Shown piece by piece: positions 9,624-18,575 of a stretch of DNA of 64,000 nt (positions are counted from its first letter, which is position 1; every line of letters starts with the position of its first letter). The notes beneath the pieces were generated by a model that saw only the letters and a program-made list of their open reading frames with translations, was not told where the DNA came from and searched no databases. This stretch comes from SABY01 sp964593705. Its GTDB lineage: Bacteria; Bacteroidota; Bacteroidia; Bacteroidales; 4484-276. The translations under genes were made by a program, and so were the position numbers. The stretch covers positions 1 through 64,000 of the forward strand of contig CAZQIV010000008.1 of the NCBI GenBank assembly GCA_964593705.1. The letters run 5' to 3'.

Positions 9624-9804
9624 AGTGCCGGGCTTTGCCCGTGCATCCCTGCCTCGCCAATACAAAAGCCTGCACTGGCGGCCCGCTTCGCCAGCAAGGC
9701 GGGCAAGGCGGGCTCGAAAAATTACGAAAATCATAGATTTTCTATTTTTCGGGATTGGCAGTCCTCAGTCTTTAATTCTCAAGCCACACCAACTGAGGAC
9801 TGCC
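9624..9804. repeat. GCCGGGC palindromic repeat copy 2 and 3' hairpin after porX
   Basis: Starting six bases after porX, GTGCCGGGCTTTGCCCGTGCAT is followed by a hairpin with arms CGAAAAATTACGAAAATC and GATTTTCTATTTTTCG (about 9714-9750). A second hairpin follows, GGCAGTCCTCAGT (9757-9769) with ACTGAGGACTGCC (9792-9804). The same CGAAAAAT hairpin occurs at 42070-42106 next to a third GCCGGGC copy. It probably ends porX transcription, although the last hairpin has no T-run. Confidence 0.65.
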
Positions 9805-9879
9805 TGTTGCTATCTAATATCGAAGAACAAAAAGTTCTACAATAATGATTTTTGAGTCCAATTATTTTTTTTCACAATT

Positions 9880-10299
9880 ATGCTTAGTCAATACATTTCA
9901 ACTTCAACCAACGACCTGGCAAACATTGCAAACACGCTACTGAAAAAATATCCAAACCCTGGTGTGTTTGCTTTTTACGGAAAAATGGGTGCAGGGAAAA
10001 CAACATTTATCCGGGAACTTTGCAATAAACTGAGAGTAACGGATAATGTGAGCAGTCCAACCTTTGCCATCATCAACGAATACAACACGGCAAATGGTTC
10101 CAGTGTTTTTCATTTTGATTTTTACAGGATAAAAAAACTGGCCGAAGCCATCGACCTCGGTGTTGATGATTATTTTTATAGTGGTAATTATTGCCTGATT
10201 GAATGGCCTGAATTGATAGAGGAAATTATTCCGGAAAGCGCCATCAAAATCCTGATAGAGATTGATCCGGAAAATGATAACAGAACTTTTTCATTTTGA
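9880..10299 (+). CDS. tsaE: tRNA threonylcarbamoyladenosine biosynthesis ATPase TsaE
   Basis: The 139-residue P-loop ATPase matches TsaE (YjeE), which works with TsaB, TsaC/C2 and TsaD to make the t6A37 modification of ANN-decoding tRNAs. The Walker A motif GKMGAGKT lies at residues 34-41, followed by SSPTFAIINEY, HFDFYRI and the C-terminal IEWPELIEEIIPE, all family hallmarks. Length is normal. The gene is in the gap between porX and the alanine dehydrogenase gene, bounded on both sides by palindromic repeats, so it is probably transcribed alone. Confidence 0.95.
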   Translation: MLSQYISTSTNDLANIANTLLKKYPNPGVFAFYGKMGAGKTTFIRELCNKLRVTDNVSSPTFAIINEYNTANGSSVFHFDFYRIKKLAEAIDLGVDDYFYSGNYCLIEWPELIEEIIPESAIKILIEIDPENDNRTFSF

Positions 10300-10382
10300 A
10301 AATAAGGTTCTACTGCGAATTTCATGGAAAGGTATTGCTAAATACACCATATTTATTCTTTTTCTGATGAAATATTGTTAAT

Positions 10383-10541
10383 AGATTTCTTGCCGCAGGT
10401 GCGGCATCGAAATGACGAGGTTAGCATATTTTTATGGGGAGTTGAGAGTGGGCGCTCTGCGCCCACTCTCAACTCCCCATGACTATAATTCCAGCCCGGT
10501 CATTTCGATGGATCCGCCGGCTGGCGGAGACTGAGAAATCT
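10383..10541. repeat. Long nested palindrome, copy 1
   Basis: Outer arms AGATTTCT (10383) and AGAAATCT (to 10541) enclose TCGAAATGAC/GTCATTTCGA and GC-rich side hairpins. At the centre is a perfect 22-bp stem (10434-10455 with 10459-10480) and a TCT loop whose tip reads GGGCGC-TCT-GCGCCC. The same design recurs at 12113-12286 and, in part, at 11930-12031 and 39064-39386, with different stem sequences. It lies between tsaE and the alanine dehydrogenase gene and may act as a terminator. Confidence 0.85.
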
Positions 10542-10676
10542 ATTTTTTTTAAGTACGTTAATTTTGTATCTACAAAAATGATAGTGGGATCAAGAATAAT
10601 CAAAATGTATTGTATATTTGGATTTTAAAATGCAGAAAATCACATTGATTTTAAGTACAAATAAACATCACAATAC

Positions 10677-11876
10677 ATGAACTTGAGCAGTAATGAGCAA
10701 TTGATGCCACGGGAGGAAATGCTGGAGGTTTCAGGAAGAGGAAAAAAGTTTTCGATTGGCTTACCCAAAGAAACATCTTTTCAGGAGAAAAGAATTTCAC
10801 TAATTCCCGATGCCGTAAATATGCTGGTTGAAAACGGCCACGAAGTAATTATTCAACGCGAAGCAGGACTGGCAGCACATTTTACCGACAGCAATTATGC
10901 CGAAGCCGGAGCACGGCTTGTGGATACCGCCGAAGAAATTTTTATATCGGATATTGTTTTAAAGGTTGCTCCCCTGTCGCTTAGCGAGATCAATTACATG
11001 AAGGGTAATCAAACACTGCTTAGTGCGCTTCACTTGACAGGTCTCAAAAAGGAGTATTTCAAAACGCTCATGGGGAAAAAGATTACCGCTATAGCTTCTG
11101 AGTATATCAAAGATAAATCCAATGCCTCGCCCGTTGCAAGATCCATTAGCGAAATTGCAGGCACTGCTGCTATTCAGATTGCCGGAGAATACCTGAGCCA
11201 CGAAAAATTTGGTGCAGGTAAAATGTTGGGGGGATTTACCGGCATCTCCCCATCGGAGGTTGTAATTTTAGGTGCGGGCACGGTTGGGGAATACGCCTGT
11301 AAAATGGCCACGGGCATGGGAGCAATGGTGAAGATTTTTGATAATTCAATTTACAAATTACAACGTTTAAAGGCAACGATAAACCCCAATCTGTTCACCT
11401 CAACCATTCAGCAATCGGAACTGGAAAAAGCATTGAAGTCGGCTGATGTGCTCATCTGCGCCATGCATTCAAAACATAACCGTTCCCCGATTATAGTTAC
11501 CGAAGATATGGTGGCAAGGATGAAAGAAGGAGCTATTATCGTTGATGTGAGCATTGATCAGGGTGGCTGTGTTGAAACTTCAAGAGTTACCACTCACAAC
11601 GATCCTGTGTTTACCCATGCCGGAGTAACACATTACTGTGTGCCCAATATTGCCTCGCGTTACCCTCAAACTGCCTCAATAGCAATTAGTAATTTTTTTG
11701 CTCCTTTGCTTATTAAAGCAGGCGAATCGGGCGGAATGGAAAAATTGTTGAGCAAAGATTTTTATTTTAGGCAAGGGGTTTATCTTTTCAAAGGCACACT
11801 CACCAACAAACTTATTGGCGATCAGTTCGACATTTCATACCAGGATATTGATTTGTTGATGGCAGCGTTTCATTAA
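10677..11876 (+). CDS. ald: Alanine dehydrogenase
   Basis: The 399-residue protein is an NAD-dependent alanine dehydrogenase, interconverting L-alanine with pyruvate and ammonium. The N-terminal catalytic domain shows FSIGLPKETSFQEKRISLIPDAV, a Lys in IVLKVAPLS (about residue 97) and a His in LLSALHLTG (about 118) at the positions of the catalytic Lys and His. The Rossmann fold has VVILGAGTVGEYACKMA from about residue 194, and VDVSIDQGG and THYCVPNIASRYPQTAS follow. The start has no clear Shine-Dalgarno sequence, as is common in this phylum. A TATATTTG at 10613-10620 fits the -7 element of Bacteroidota promoters. Confidence 0.93.
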   Translation: MNLSSNEQLMPREEMLEVSGRGKKFSIGLPKETSFQEKRISLIPDAVNMLVENGHEVIIQREAGLAAHFTDSNYAEAGARLVDTAEEIFISDIVLKVAPLSLSEINYMKGNQTLLSALHLTGLKKEYFKTLMGKKITAIASEYIKDKSNASPVARSISEIAGTAAIQIAGEYLSHEKFGAGKMLGGFTGISPSEVVILGAGTVGEYACKMATGMGAMVKIFDNSIYKLQRLKATINPNLFTSTIQQSELEKALKSADVLICAMHSKHNRSPIIVTEDMVARMKEGAIIVDVSIDQGGCVETSRVTTHNDPVFTHAGVTHYCVPNIASRYPQTASIAISNFFAPLLIKAGESGGMEKLLSKDFYFRQGVYLFKGTLTNKLIGDQFDISYQDIDLLMAAFH

Positions 11877-11929
11877 GAAGCCCCATCCTATTTCAAATTC
11901 TTATATCAATCACTACTGTCTGAGTAAAT

Positions 11930-12031
11930 TTACCAGATTCCTCACCGCCAGTTGGCGATTCGGAATGACAAGGCTCACGCTTTAAGGGGAGGAGGTGAAT
12001 CGGGCGCGATGCGCCCGATTCACCTCCTCCC
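11930..12031. repeat. Long nested palindrome, copy 2 (one outer arm missing)
   Basis: A left arm AGATTCCTCACCGCC..GGCGATTCGGAATGAC is followed by a perfect 21-bp stem (11987-12007 with 12011-12031) around a GAT loop. Its inner part is again GGGCGC/GCGCCC, as in the neighbouring copies. The matching outer right arm is not found, so this copy is truncated. It sits just downstream of ald. Confidence 0.75.
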
Positions 12032-12112
12032 ATAACTAAAACGGAAGCGATGTCACCTCAAGTCAAAAGACCAAATAAATTTGGCGCACATAGTGATTTG
12101 ACAAGTTGGAAA

Positions 12113-12286
12113 AGATTTCTTGCCGCACGTGCGGCATCGAAAAGACAGGGCTTCTTTTGGGGTGTATTGGGAGAGGAACATCGGGCGCTCTGCGCCCGAT
12201 GTTCCTCTCCCCCCAACAAGATTATTGCCCTGTCTTTTCGATGGAGCGCAGCAGCCTGCCCCGACCCTTCGGGGACTGAGAAATCT
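12113..12286. repeat. Long nested palindrome, copy 3
   Basis: Outer arms AGATTTCT (12113-12120) and AGAAATCT (12279-12286) enclose TCGAAAAGACAGGGC paired with GCCCTGTCTTTTCGA. The central perfect 20-bp stem is 12169-12188 with 12192-12211, with loop TCT and tip GGGCGC/GCGCCC. The apparent open frames here on both strands are by-products of the palindrome. Confidence 0.85.
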
Positions 12287-12534
12287 ATTTTATTATTTGT
12301 AATCAGCTTGTTACGTAAACTTGTCATTGGCAAGGAGCTTGCGATTAAGACCTGCCTCGCCTTTAGTTTAGGCCACCTACAGGCGGCAAGGCGGGGGTCT
12401 TGCCTGCAATGTGTACTCCAACTCCCTACAAATAGTTGTCATTAATAACGCAATCCCGAAACTTCGGGATGAAGTGAGGAATCTTTTTCATCTCTTATTA
12501 TTTTGTCGGTTGCTAATAATACCCAATAAAATAA

Positions 12535-12563
12535 AAAATCCCGCCCATTACAGGCGGGATTTT
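12535..12563 (-). terminator. Intrinsic terminator after sorting-domain remnant
   Basis: AAAATCCCGCC (12535-12545) pairs with GGCGGGATTTT (12553-12563). Read on the minus strand the hairpin is followed by a run of T. The hairpin and about 100 bp around it are nearly identical to 36638-36666. Confidence 0.8.
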
Positions 12564-12590
12564 GTTATCAACCAACAAAAGGGGGAAATG

Positions 12591-12857
12591 TTAGTTAATA
12601 ATCAACTTTTGATAATATGTTCCATTTAAGGTTTCAATGCTGATAAAATAAATTCCCTTTGGCCGGGTAGAGAGATCAGGTTTTGACGGCAGCTTAAGTT
12701 CACCAAGATAAATCTGCTCCCCAAAAATATTTACAATCCTGATGCTGACTTTTGAAACCACACCCGCGATGGTGAAAGTACCATCGGATGGGTTGGCGTA
12801 GTTGGCAAAACCAGCTGTGATTTGTTGCTGACATTGTTTACTTCGCTTCGATGACAT
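12591..12857 (-). pseudogene. Orphan T9SS sorting-domain remnant
   Basis: The 88-residue frame carries a T9SS type A sorting domain (Por_Secre_tail): ANYANPSDGTFTIAG, then VSIRIVNIFGEQIY, then RPKGIYFISIETLNGTYYQKLIIN at the stop. The N-terminal residues before it (MSSKRSKQCQQQITAG) are not a signal peptide, so the passenger that the domain should export is missing. Its last codons and downstream terminator are almost identical to another remnant at 36694-36846. I read it as the 3' end of a lost surface-protein gene. Confidence 0.75.
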
Positions 12858-12975
12858 TCCAATCAGTCAAACGTACCAGTTTATAACATTTAAAGGTTTG
12901 ATTGAAAACCTGACTTAGCACTTCAAGTTACACAATTGCCCAATCTCAAATGGGAACAACACCATCAAAAAACGT

Positions 12976-15084
12976 TTACCAGTTAATTCTTACGCTTAGT
13001 TGAGCAATGAATTCATTGACACGGACATCTGAATAAAAAACATCATCAATAATATTTTTTTCGATCCTGAGGCCAAGATCGCTCCCTTTCCATAGTTGCA
13101 GCCTGGAATCGTAAAGGAAACCGATTTTCTGATGTTGTGCATCCTGATGTGAAATGTTAACGCCAAGCGTATTACTCCATTTGTTTTTAAATGCCATCAG
13201 TGAGCCTCTAAATGAGAGCATGAGTCTTTCGGTTTCCCGGCCATTAAATGCTGATTGGGTGTAGGATATGCATGTGGAAATACTTACCGGCTTCTTAAAA
13301 CTAAGCGTCTCTGTCAGTGTATAAGTATTATTTTTTACAGGACCGGCAATTGAGTCTATCCCTGTTTTTGAATCCTGATAGAAAAAGTTGAAACTGGTCA
13401 TGCTGCGACTATTACCGATTTTGTAGTTATAGCCGGATATGATATTTATTAGTGTAACCTGATTTGTAAACGCCACTGTGTCATGGGCCGTTTCCTGAGT
13501 AAAAGGCATATAACTAAGCATCAGATAAGGAGCTTTCCTGAATCTGAATCCTGCAGTAATCCCGTGGGCAACTGTTTGGGATGTCCCTTTTTTCCAGTTG
13601 ATCAGGTTGTCGCTGTGCTGTTTGTAAAAAGCGGCTATGCTTATCTGCCTTTTTGCAAAAGTTTGTTTGATGCTGCCATGGTAGGTCAGCCTGTCGTTCA
13701 TGAGGTAAGGATTGCCAAGTGTTTTAAATCCGGGGCCTATCATTTTCATCCCTCCTGATATTTTCGTGGTATTCAGCTTAAGGCTCGTCTTCAAATCATA
13801 AGCATAATCAACACTGCTACTCAGGTTGGGTTTAAAATACTCAGATGCCCAATCCGGCACATCCGTTGTTGACAAGTCCATCGTAGGGGCTTCCATATCT
13901 CGTGTAAGCATCGAAGCTGCAGCTTCGCCCTCAATGATGAATTTTCGTTTAAAGAATGAGAGTTTTAATTCCGATCCGATAACATAGTTTGACCTGGCGC
14001 GCAACAAAGTGGTATCCGTCTCAGGGCTCGGAGGCAGCGAGTTGATGTCATCTTCGGCATGGAGGTAGGTAAGGTAAAGGTGGGTTGATTGTTTTTTTCC
14101 GTATCCAAACTTACCAAACATGATGTTTTGCTCATATACCGGTGGTACTATTGTATCGCGCATGATTGGCCTTTTGGTTCTGCCGGTGGTAAAGGCCGAG
14201 TAAAATTTTCCCGGCGTAAATTCGATATTCACCCCCGAAACAGGGATTCCTCTTAGGGTAAGCTCACTATAGTTGGGGCGGCATCTCCCGATTTCGAGGG
14301 TTGTAAAATATGACATGATACGCGAAACACCCGGCAGCAAGGTTTCCCTGGCTTTGGCTTCAGCCTTTTTCCTGATTTCTTTCGAATCGTAGGTTTGTGA
14401 TTTGGCCTTTTCGACAAGGGCTTTGGCTTTTTCAACTGCTTCTAAAGTTGTTTTAAGCTTTGCCTGTAGTTCTTCCATCAATGATTTAGCTTTTTCGTAG
14501 GCAGAAATTGCTTTTTCTTTGGCTGCTTTTGCTTCGGCCATGCGTGATTTTGCTTTTTCCATCACCTCCACATCCCCGCGCTGCTGTGCTTCCTGCAATT
14601 CCTGTTGTGCCATTGTGTAAACCTTTTGCTGTAAATCAACTTCGCCAAGAAAACCGGCAATATCCCCATTTAACAAATCACCTGATTGTTCAAGTTCTGT
14701 TTTGGTGTTTTCGAGTTTGTTCAGGCCCGACATTGCTGCGGCAGTAACTATATTGTCGCTAAGGGTAAGCCCTTTGTTCCGGAGCATTTGCCGGTAATCA
14801 AAATAAATCCTGAAATTATCAATGCCTTGCCTTTGATCAGACTGTTGGGAAGTAAGGAAAAAGCTTGCCGATACAGGAATGTCATACGCAGTGAGTGTCA
14901 TTTGCAGATCGTTGTGGAAAAATGAAGGGGGAATTTCCTGGCCAAATCCCTGCATATTGGAGTACTGCCCGATGAAGGTGTTGGTACCATGGAATTGAAC
15001 ATGAGAATGGCTTTCCTGACCTTGCAATGTTACTGATACTATGAGCGGCAAGCTTAGGATTAGAAGTATTTTTATAGTTTTCAT
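12976..15084 (-). CDS. Predicted outer-membrane barrel protein with Ala/Lys-rich coiled coil
   Basis: The 702-residue protein starts with a signal peptide (MKTIKILLILSLPLIVSVTLQGQ). Residues of about 25-110 form a conserved head (VQFHGTNTFIGQYSN.. then FGQEIPPSFFHNDLQMTL). Next comes a strongly helical Ala/Lys/Glu-rich stretch (about 130-240, with repeated EKAKALVEKAKSQ-like units), a probable coiled coil. The rest alternates short amphipathic strands and ends VRINW, the aromatic C-terminus of outer-membrane beta-barrels. I do not recognise a named family. Two relics of its N-terminal part lie upstream (17091-17649 and 18730-18903), so the gene has been duplicated. It is the last intact gene on the minus strand downstream of the Rhs operon. 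Confidence 0.75.
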   Translation of the reverse strand: MKTIKILLILSLPLIVSVTLQGQESHSHVQFHGTNTFIGQYSNMQGFGQEIPPSFFHNDLQMTLTAYDIPVSASFFLTSQQSDQRQGIDNFRIYFDYRQMLRNKGLTLSDNIVTAAAMSGLNKLENTKTELEQSGDLLNGDIAGFLGEVDLQQKVYTMAQQELQEAQQRGDVEVMEKAKSRMAEAKAAKEKAISAYEKAKSLMEELQAKLKTTLEAVEKAKALVEKAKSQTYDSKEIRKKAEAKARETLLPGVSRIMSYFTTLEIGRCRPNYSELTLRGIPVSGVNIEFTPGKFYSAFTTGRTKRPIMRDTIVPPVYEQNIMFGKFGYGKKQSTHLYLTYLHAEDDINSLPPSPETDTTLLRARSNYVIGSELKLSFFKRKFIIEGEAAASMLTRDMEAPTMDLSTTDVPDWASEYFKPNLSSSVDYAYDLKTSLKLNTTKISGGMKMIGPGFKTLGNPYLMNDRLTYHGSIKQTFAKRQISIAAFYKQHSDNLINWKKGTSQTVAHGITAGFRFRKAPYLMLSYMPFTQETAHDTVAFTNQVTLINIISGYNYKIGNSRSMTSFNFFYQDSKTGIDSIAGPVKNNTYTLTETLSFKKPVSISTCISYTQSAFNGRETERLMLSFRGSLMAFKNKWSNTLGVNISHQDAQHQKIGFLYDSRLQLWKGSDLGLRIEKNIIDDVFYSDVRVNEFIAQLSVRINW

Positions 15085-15151
15085 TTTTTTATTTATTAAT
15101 TCTGAAAATGCTACTCAATACAAGTTCCATATCATTCGGCAGCTTAACAAA

Positions 15152-16834
15152 TTATTCCGTTTTTAATAATTTTAGTCTGACTGTTTGAATATTTCCTGAA
15201 ATAAGTGTCAGGAAGTATATACCTTTTGGTTGGGAAGTAAGATCGATGAAAGTATTATGATTGCTATTCAAAGTGATATTTGTTTCCAAAATCAAGCTTC
15301 CATCTGAACCATGGATTCTCATTTGAAATTCACTTTCAGTGTTTCCATTGAATTTTAAAGTAAACCTGCCGTTTCCGGGATTAGGGAAAACCAAGACCGA
15401 TTTTCCGGAAGGGTCATCAATGCCGGTGCAATTGTCAACGATAAGCTCACGATGAGCATAATTTTCGCAACCATATTCATCGGCATAAGTATAGGTGAGT
15501 AAATGTGTCCCAACTCCTGCAACTTCGGGGTAGAACCAGCCATCCACCACCGCGGGGCCACTATAGACACCCCCTGCCGGACTACCTTCGGTCAATTGGT
15601 AAGGAGGCGAATTATGACAGAAATTTTCAATCGTATCGAAAGAAACCTCAGGTAAGGCCAGCAATGTGAGTGTTGTACAATCTTCCACATCGTCACAGGG
15701 CTCAATCCCAAAAGCGATAAGACAAAGATCAAAACTACCCAAAGTGTAATCGTCTGCACTTGGAGTATAGACCGCATCAAGTATTGTATTATTATCAAAA
15801 GAACCCGTGCCGTTTGGTGTGTACCAGAGTATAGATGCGTAAGATGAAGCAACACCATCAAGCTGAACCGGCTCACCTTCGCAAATAGTAATATCCGGCC
15901 CTGCATCAGCAACTGGTGATTGATTTATGTAAAGGAGCATACAATCCGTTACAGAAACGGGACATGGATCAATAGGAAATCCCGTAAGGCAAAGCTCTAC
16001 AAGGCCATTTTCACAATCACCCGGTCCCGGAAAGTAAGTTGGGTTTTCGACTGTTTCATCGTTAAAAGACCCATCGCCGGAGGTTGTCCATTGGAGCCCG
16101 GAGTAATCGAAAGCTATGGCATCTATGATTTCGTATTGATCACCACAACAAATTGTATTATCATCACCGGCATATATTATTGGTGGGACTCCGGACAGCA
16201 CTTCAATAATTAAATCAAAATCGGGAATTGAGACCGGGTTTGGCCATGTATCCACCATAATGTAATAATCACCTGCATCCAATGCAACAGTGAAACCATG
16301 CGGAATAGCGCCTCCATTGTATAGATCACGACTTATTGCCAAACAGTTGGATGAGAGCGGGCATTCGTCAGAAATTGCAATACCAGTTTGTGGTGTTCCT
16401 TTAGGGTCAAGGGTAACACAAATGGTTACATCATAGTCAAGAATCAACTCGTAAATAATGTCTTCTCCACCGTCAAAATCATCCAAACAAGTGTTTTCGT
16501 AAACATTACCTCTTCCGGAAGTTGTCTGATTGAGATCAGTAAAGGGCAGGGATGAGACATTGATAGGGTCTGTGCAGTCATCACCAACAGACCTTAATTC
16601 ATCAGTACCCTGACATGATTGATCCGGCAGATCAGTAAAATCCTGAGAGGGAATAGCCGGTTCGTTGGAGGGATTGGAGGGTTGCCCGTAAAGCAGGTTT
16701 CTAAATGCCGGGGCATGGATTGCTTTTTTGCCTGCACTTCCATTTAAAACGGATTCGGTAACCTGGCAATGCAGTATCGCGGGTATTAACATAAACACCG
16801 CGATGAGTGTTTTAAAAATGTTGGTAGTTTTCAT
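15152..16834 (-). CDS. T9SS-sorted surface protein with PKD-like repeats
   Basis: This is a 560-residue secreted protein with a signal peptide ending near AILHCQ. It has a CARDB/pre-peptidase-like stretch (DDCTDPINVSSLPFTDLNQT) and two Ig/PKD-like repeats of the kind common in Bacteroidota adhesins (DAGPDITICEGEPVQLDG with SADDYTLGSFDLCL, and an earlier related unit). A T9SS type A sorting domain occupies about residues 480-560 (VLVFPNPGNGRFTLKF to QPKGIYFLTLISGN). It should be exported by T9SS and attached to the cell surface; its ligand is unknown. It is followed 67 bp later by the barrel gene on the same strand. Confidence 0.88.
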   Translation of the reverse strand: MKTTNIFKTLIAVFMLIPAILHCQVTESVLNGSAGKKAIHAPAFRNLLYGQPSNPSNEPAIPSQDFTDLPDQSCQGTDELRSVGDDCTDPINVSSLPFTDLNQTTSGRGNVYENTCLDDFDGGEDIIYELILDYDVTICVTLDPKGTPQTGIAISDECPLSSNCLAISRDLYNGGAIPHGFTVALDAGDYYIMVDTWPNPVSIPDFDLIIEVLSGVPPIIYAGDDNTICCGDQYEIIDAIAFDYSGLQWTTSGDGSFNDETVENPTYFPGPGDCENGLVELCLTGFPIDPCPVSVTDCMLLYINQSPVADAGPDITICEGEPVQLDGVASSYASILWYTPNGTGSFDNNTILDAVYTPSADDYTLGSFDLCLIAFGIEPCDDVEDCTTLTLLALPEVSFDTIENFCHNSPPYQLTEGSPAGGVYSGPAVVDGWFYPEVAGVGTHLLTYTYADEYGCENYAHRELIVDNCTGIDDPSGKSVLVFPNPGNGRFTLKFNGNTESEFQMRIHGSDGSLILETNITLNSNHNTFIDLTSQPKGIYFLTLISGNIQTVRLKLLKTE

Positions 16835-17090
16835 GGCGTTTTATTTTTGATTAGGTGTAAGAACTTGTTTTGTTTTTTTGTTACAAATACCTATAAGCCA
16901 AAGGGCGTGCCCTGCTCTGATTTAAAGAATGTTAGTGGTTTTTGGTTTTGCAAAGAATTGATAAGCTGTACTTTAAAAAATATTTTATTTTCTGAAATTA
17001 TTTCCGCTTATAATTATTACGGCATGTTGCGTGAAAACCGGTGATGAAACCACCCATTAGGGTGAATACTTGGGCGTCTGCAAAACAAAT

Positions 17091-17649
17091 CCTGAAATTA
17101 GGGTCATTTTCAGCTCGTTGTGGAAAAACAAAGGGGGAATTTCCTGGCCAAATTCCTGCATATTGGAGTACAGCCCGATTAAGGTGTTGGAACCATGGAA
17201 CTGAACAGGCGACGGGCTTTCCTGGCCTTGTAAATTGACTGCTGTAAGTAGGGCTTACTGAAAAACACAAAACCATATTATTAGCCTTAATATTTCGGTG
17301 CGCCTGCCTCGCTATTACAGAAGGCCACCATGGACGGCAAGGCGGGCTGCACCTTCCGTGTCAATATCATTACATGTTTCTATAAAGATTATCGCTCCGC
17401 CAGCCGGCGGAGCTTTTCTTCCAGGTGCGGAGCACCGATAATCTTTATAGAATTCTATCCGGCCTACCAGAAAAAGGTGCAGCGCACCGCAACATTTGAT
17501 GCAAGTTTTTTGAATAAACAAGCTCCAAAACCTTGCATAAGGAATCAAATATTAAGGATTAATTTATTAAATAACAATGGATTAGAAGTTTTTCAGTAGG
17601 CCCTAAGTATTCCCGGGATTGGGATCAGAAGTATATTTTTCCCTTTCAT
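17091..17649 (-). pseudogene. Relic of a paralog of the 12976-15084 barrel gene, split by a MITE
   Basis: Minus-strand reading from the ATG at 17647-17649 gives the signal peptide MKGKNILLIPIPGIL. It is then interrupted by the element at 17250-17604. Removing the element and one AAGT copy restores one frame that continues TAVNLQGQESPSPVQFHG, then SNTLIGLYSNMQEFGQEI, then PPLFFHNELKMTLIS. This aligns without gaps to the N-terminus of the barrel protein at 12976-15084 (VTLQGQESHSHVQFHG). Homology stops near 17091, so only about the first 65 codons remain. Confidence 0.88.
17250..17604. mobile_element. MITE-like element, 355 bp, AAGT target duplication
   Basis: Terminal inverted repeats are AGGGCTTACTGAAAAAC (17250-17266) and, reverse-complemented from 17588-17604, AGGGCCTACTGAAAAAC, with one mismatch. 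Both ends are flanked by AAGT (17246-17249 and 17605-17608). There is no transposase. The inside holds palindromes, including TTCTATAAAGATTATCG (17378-17394) paired with 17436-17452 and a GGTGCGCCTGCC..GGCGGGC hairpin that recurs at about 36388. It has inserted into a paralog of the barrel gene. Confidence 0.85.
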
Positions 17650-17747
17650 CTTTTTGTTACAAATATCAAAAAGCAAAACGGCCTGCAGTGAAAACGCTGA
17701 CAGGGTTAAAGGAAGAAATTAACCAATAAAACAACAATAGCTTCATG

Positions 17748-17914
17748 CTAATTAGTGCGTGTCCATAAAGTCGATGATTTTTTGATTTAAGATTGATGAT
17801 TAACGATTGGAGATTTTAGATTTGATTGATACACACCAACATCTGAAATCTAAAATCCTTAATCTGAAATCGTATATTTTTCTAAATGCTACTTTAAAGA
17901 CAAACTCTAATTAG
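17748..17914. mobile_element. MITE-like element with TAATTAGTG termini, copy 1
   Basis: The left end CTAATTAGTGCGTGTCCATA followed by AAGT (17748-17771) is an imperfect inverted repeat of 17891-17914, which reads CTAATTAGAGTTTGTCTTTA then AAGT on the other strand. A second inner inverted repeat (GATTTTAGATTT with AAATCTAAAATC) lies inside. Related ends bound elements at 36125-36270 and 60191-60357. No coding capacity. Confidence 0.75.
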
Positions 17915-18053
17915 TTTATGGCAAGGTTCTATGGCCCGCACGTGGATGTCCATATCAGCCAGGGTCACTGAAAGAAAACCTCGGGAAAGGATACTTTTTG
18001 GATATACCGCTAGCCGATATTTGCAAGGCAGTAGTTTCTGTAAAAACCCTCCT

Positions 18054-18575
18054 TTATTTTATGATTTGTTTCTGATAGACTTCGACCAATGAGATCATGT
18101 TGCTTGCGTCGAGTTTGCAAGTTTGATATGATCCGTCTGAAACAACAAAGGGTACAGCATAACAATAGGGTTTGCCGTCAATTGTAAATGCTTTTGAAGT
18201 CAGCCATCTGTTTTTGGAATGACTCATCTCCATCACTTCACTTTCAGTTTCAGTATGGTAACAGGTGTCCTTTTCATTCAATAGAGAAAGTTTGTCAGCA
18301 GTAACTTTTTTAAATAAAATGTCCCAATTCACCATGGTGGCAAATTTAATCTGAACATCTTTTTCCTCATCGGTTTTTGCTGTTTTAAGGGCTTCCTTAA
18401 GATATTCGTCTGAGAATTCGCCGACAAATGTTTCGGTCGGGTTAAACTCCAAAATGGCAAATTGAATAGCGTGCCTGTCGGTGCTTGGAATATCAGCAAT
18501 TATTGTCATTTCCCAGCGGGTGCCCAAAAAAGCTACCAAAACTGTGAGTGCTAAAAGAGCGTTGATTTTGTTCAT
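18054..18575 (-). CDS. Secreted or membrane-anchored protein of unknown function
   Basis: The 173-residue protein begins with a hydrophobic segment (MNKINALLALTVLVAFLG) that could be a signal peptide or anchor. The rest is mixed alpha/beta with no family I recognise: IQFAILEFNPTETFVGEF, a charged helix (YLKEALKTAKTDEEKD) and a C-terminal DGKPYCYAVPFVVSDGSYQ. It is the first intact gene downstream of the Rhs-toxin gene on the same strand, about 490 bp away. An immunity role is possible by position, but the distance and an intervening relic make this weak. Two cysteines (in DTCYH and YQTCK) could be disulphide-bonded in the periplasm. Confidence 0.6.
   Translation of the reverse strand: MNKINALLALTVLVAFLGTRWEMTIIADIPSTDRHAIQFAILEFNPTETFVGEFSDEYLKEALKTAKTDEEKDVQIKFATMVNWDILFKKVTADKLSLLNEKDTCYHTETESEVMEMSHSKNRWLTSKAFTIDGKPYCYAVPFVVSDGSYQTCKLDASNMISLVEVYQKQIIK

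Noticed and set aside
9540..9855. Short open frames on both strands after porX
   Set aside because: Made by the GCCGGGC repeat and hairpins; low-complexity proteins without family marks.
12050..12445. Plus-strand open frame of 131 codons (and overlapping frames on both strands)
   Set aside because: It lies across the nested palindrome at 12113-12286. Composition and repeat content explain the open frame, and no family resemblance is seen.
16998..17276. 92-codon minus-strand frame as a gene
   Set aside because: It is out of frame with the real relic of the barrel gene, and its start lies inside the MITE.
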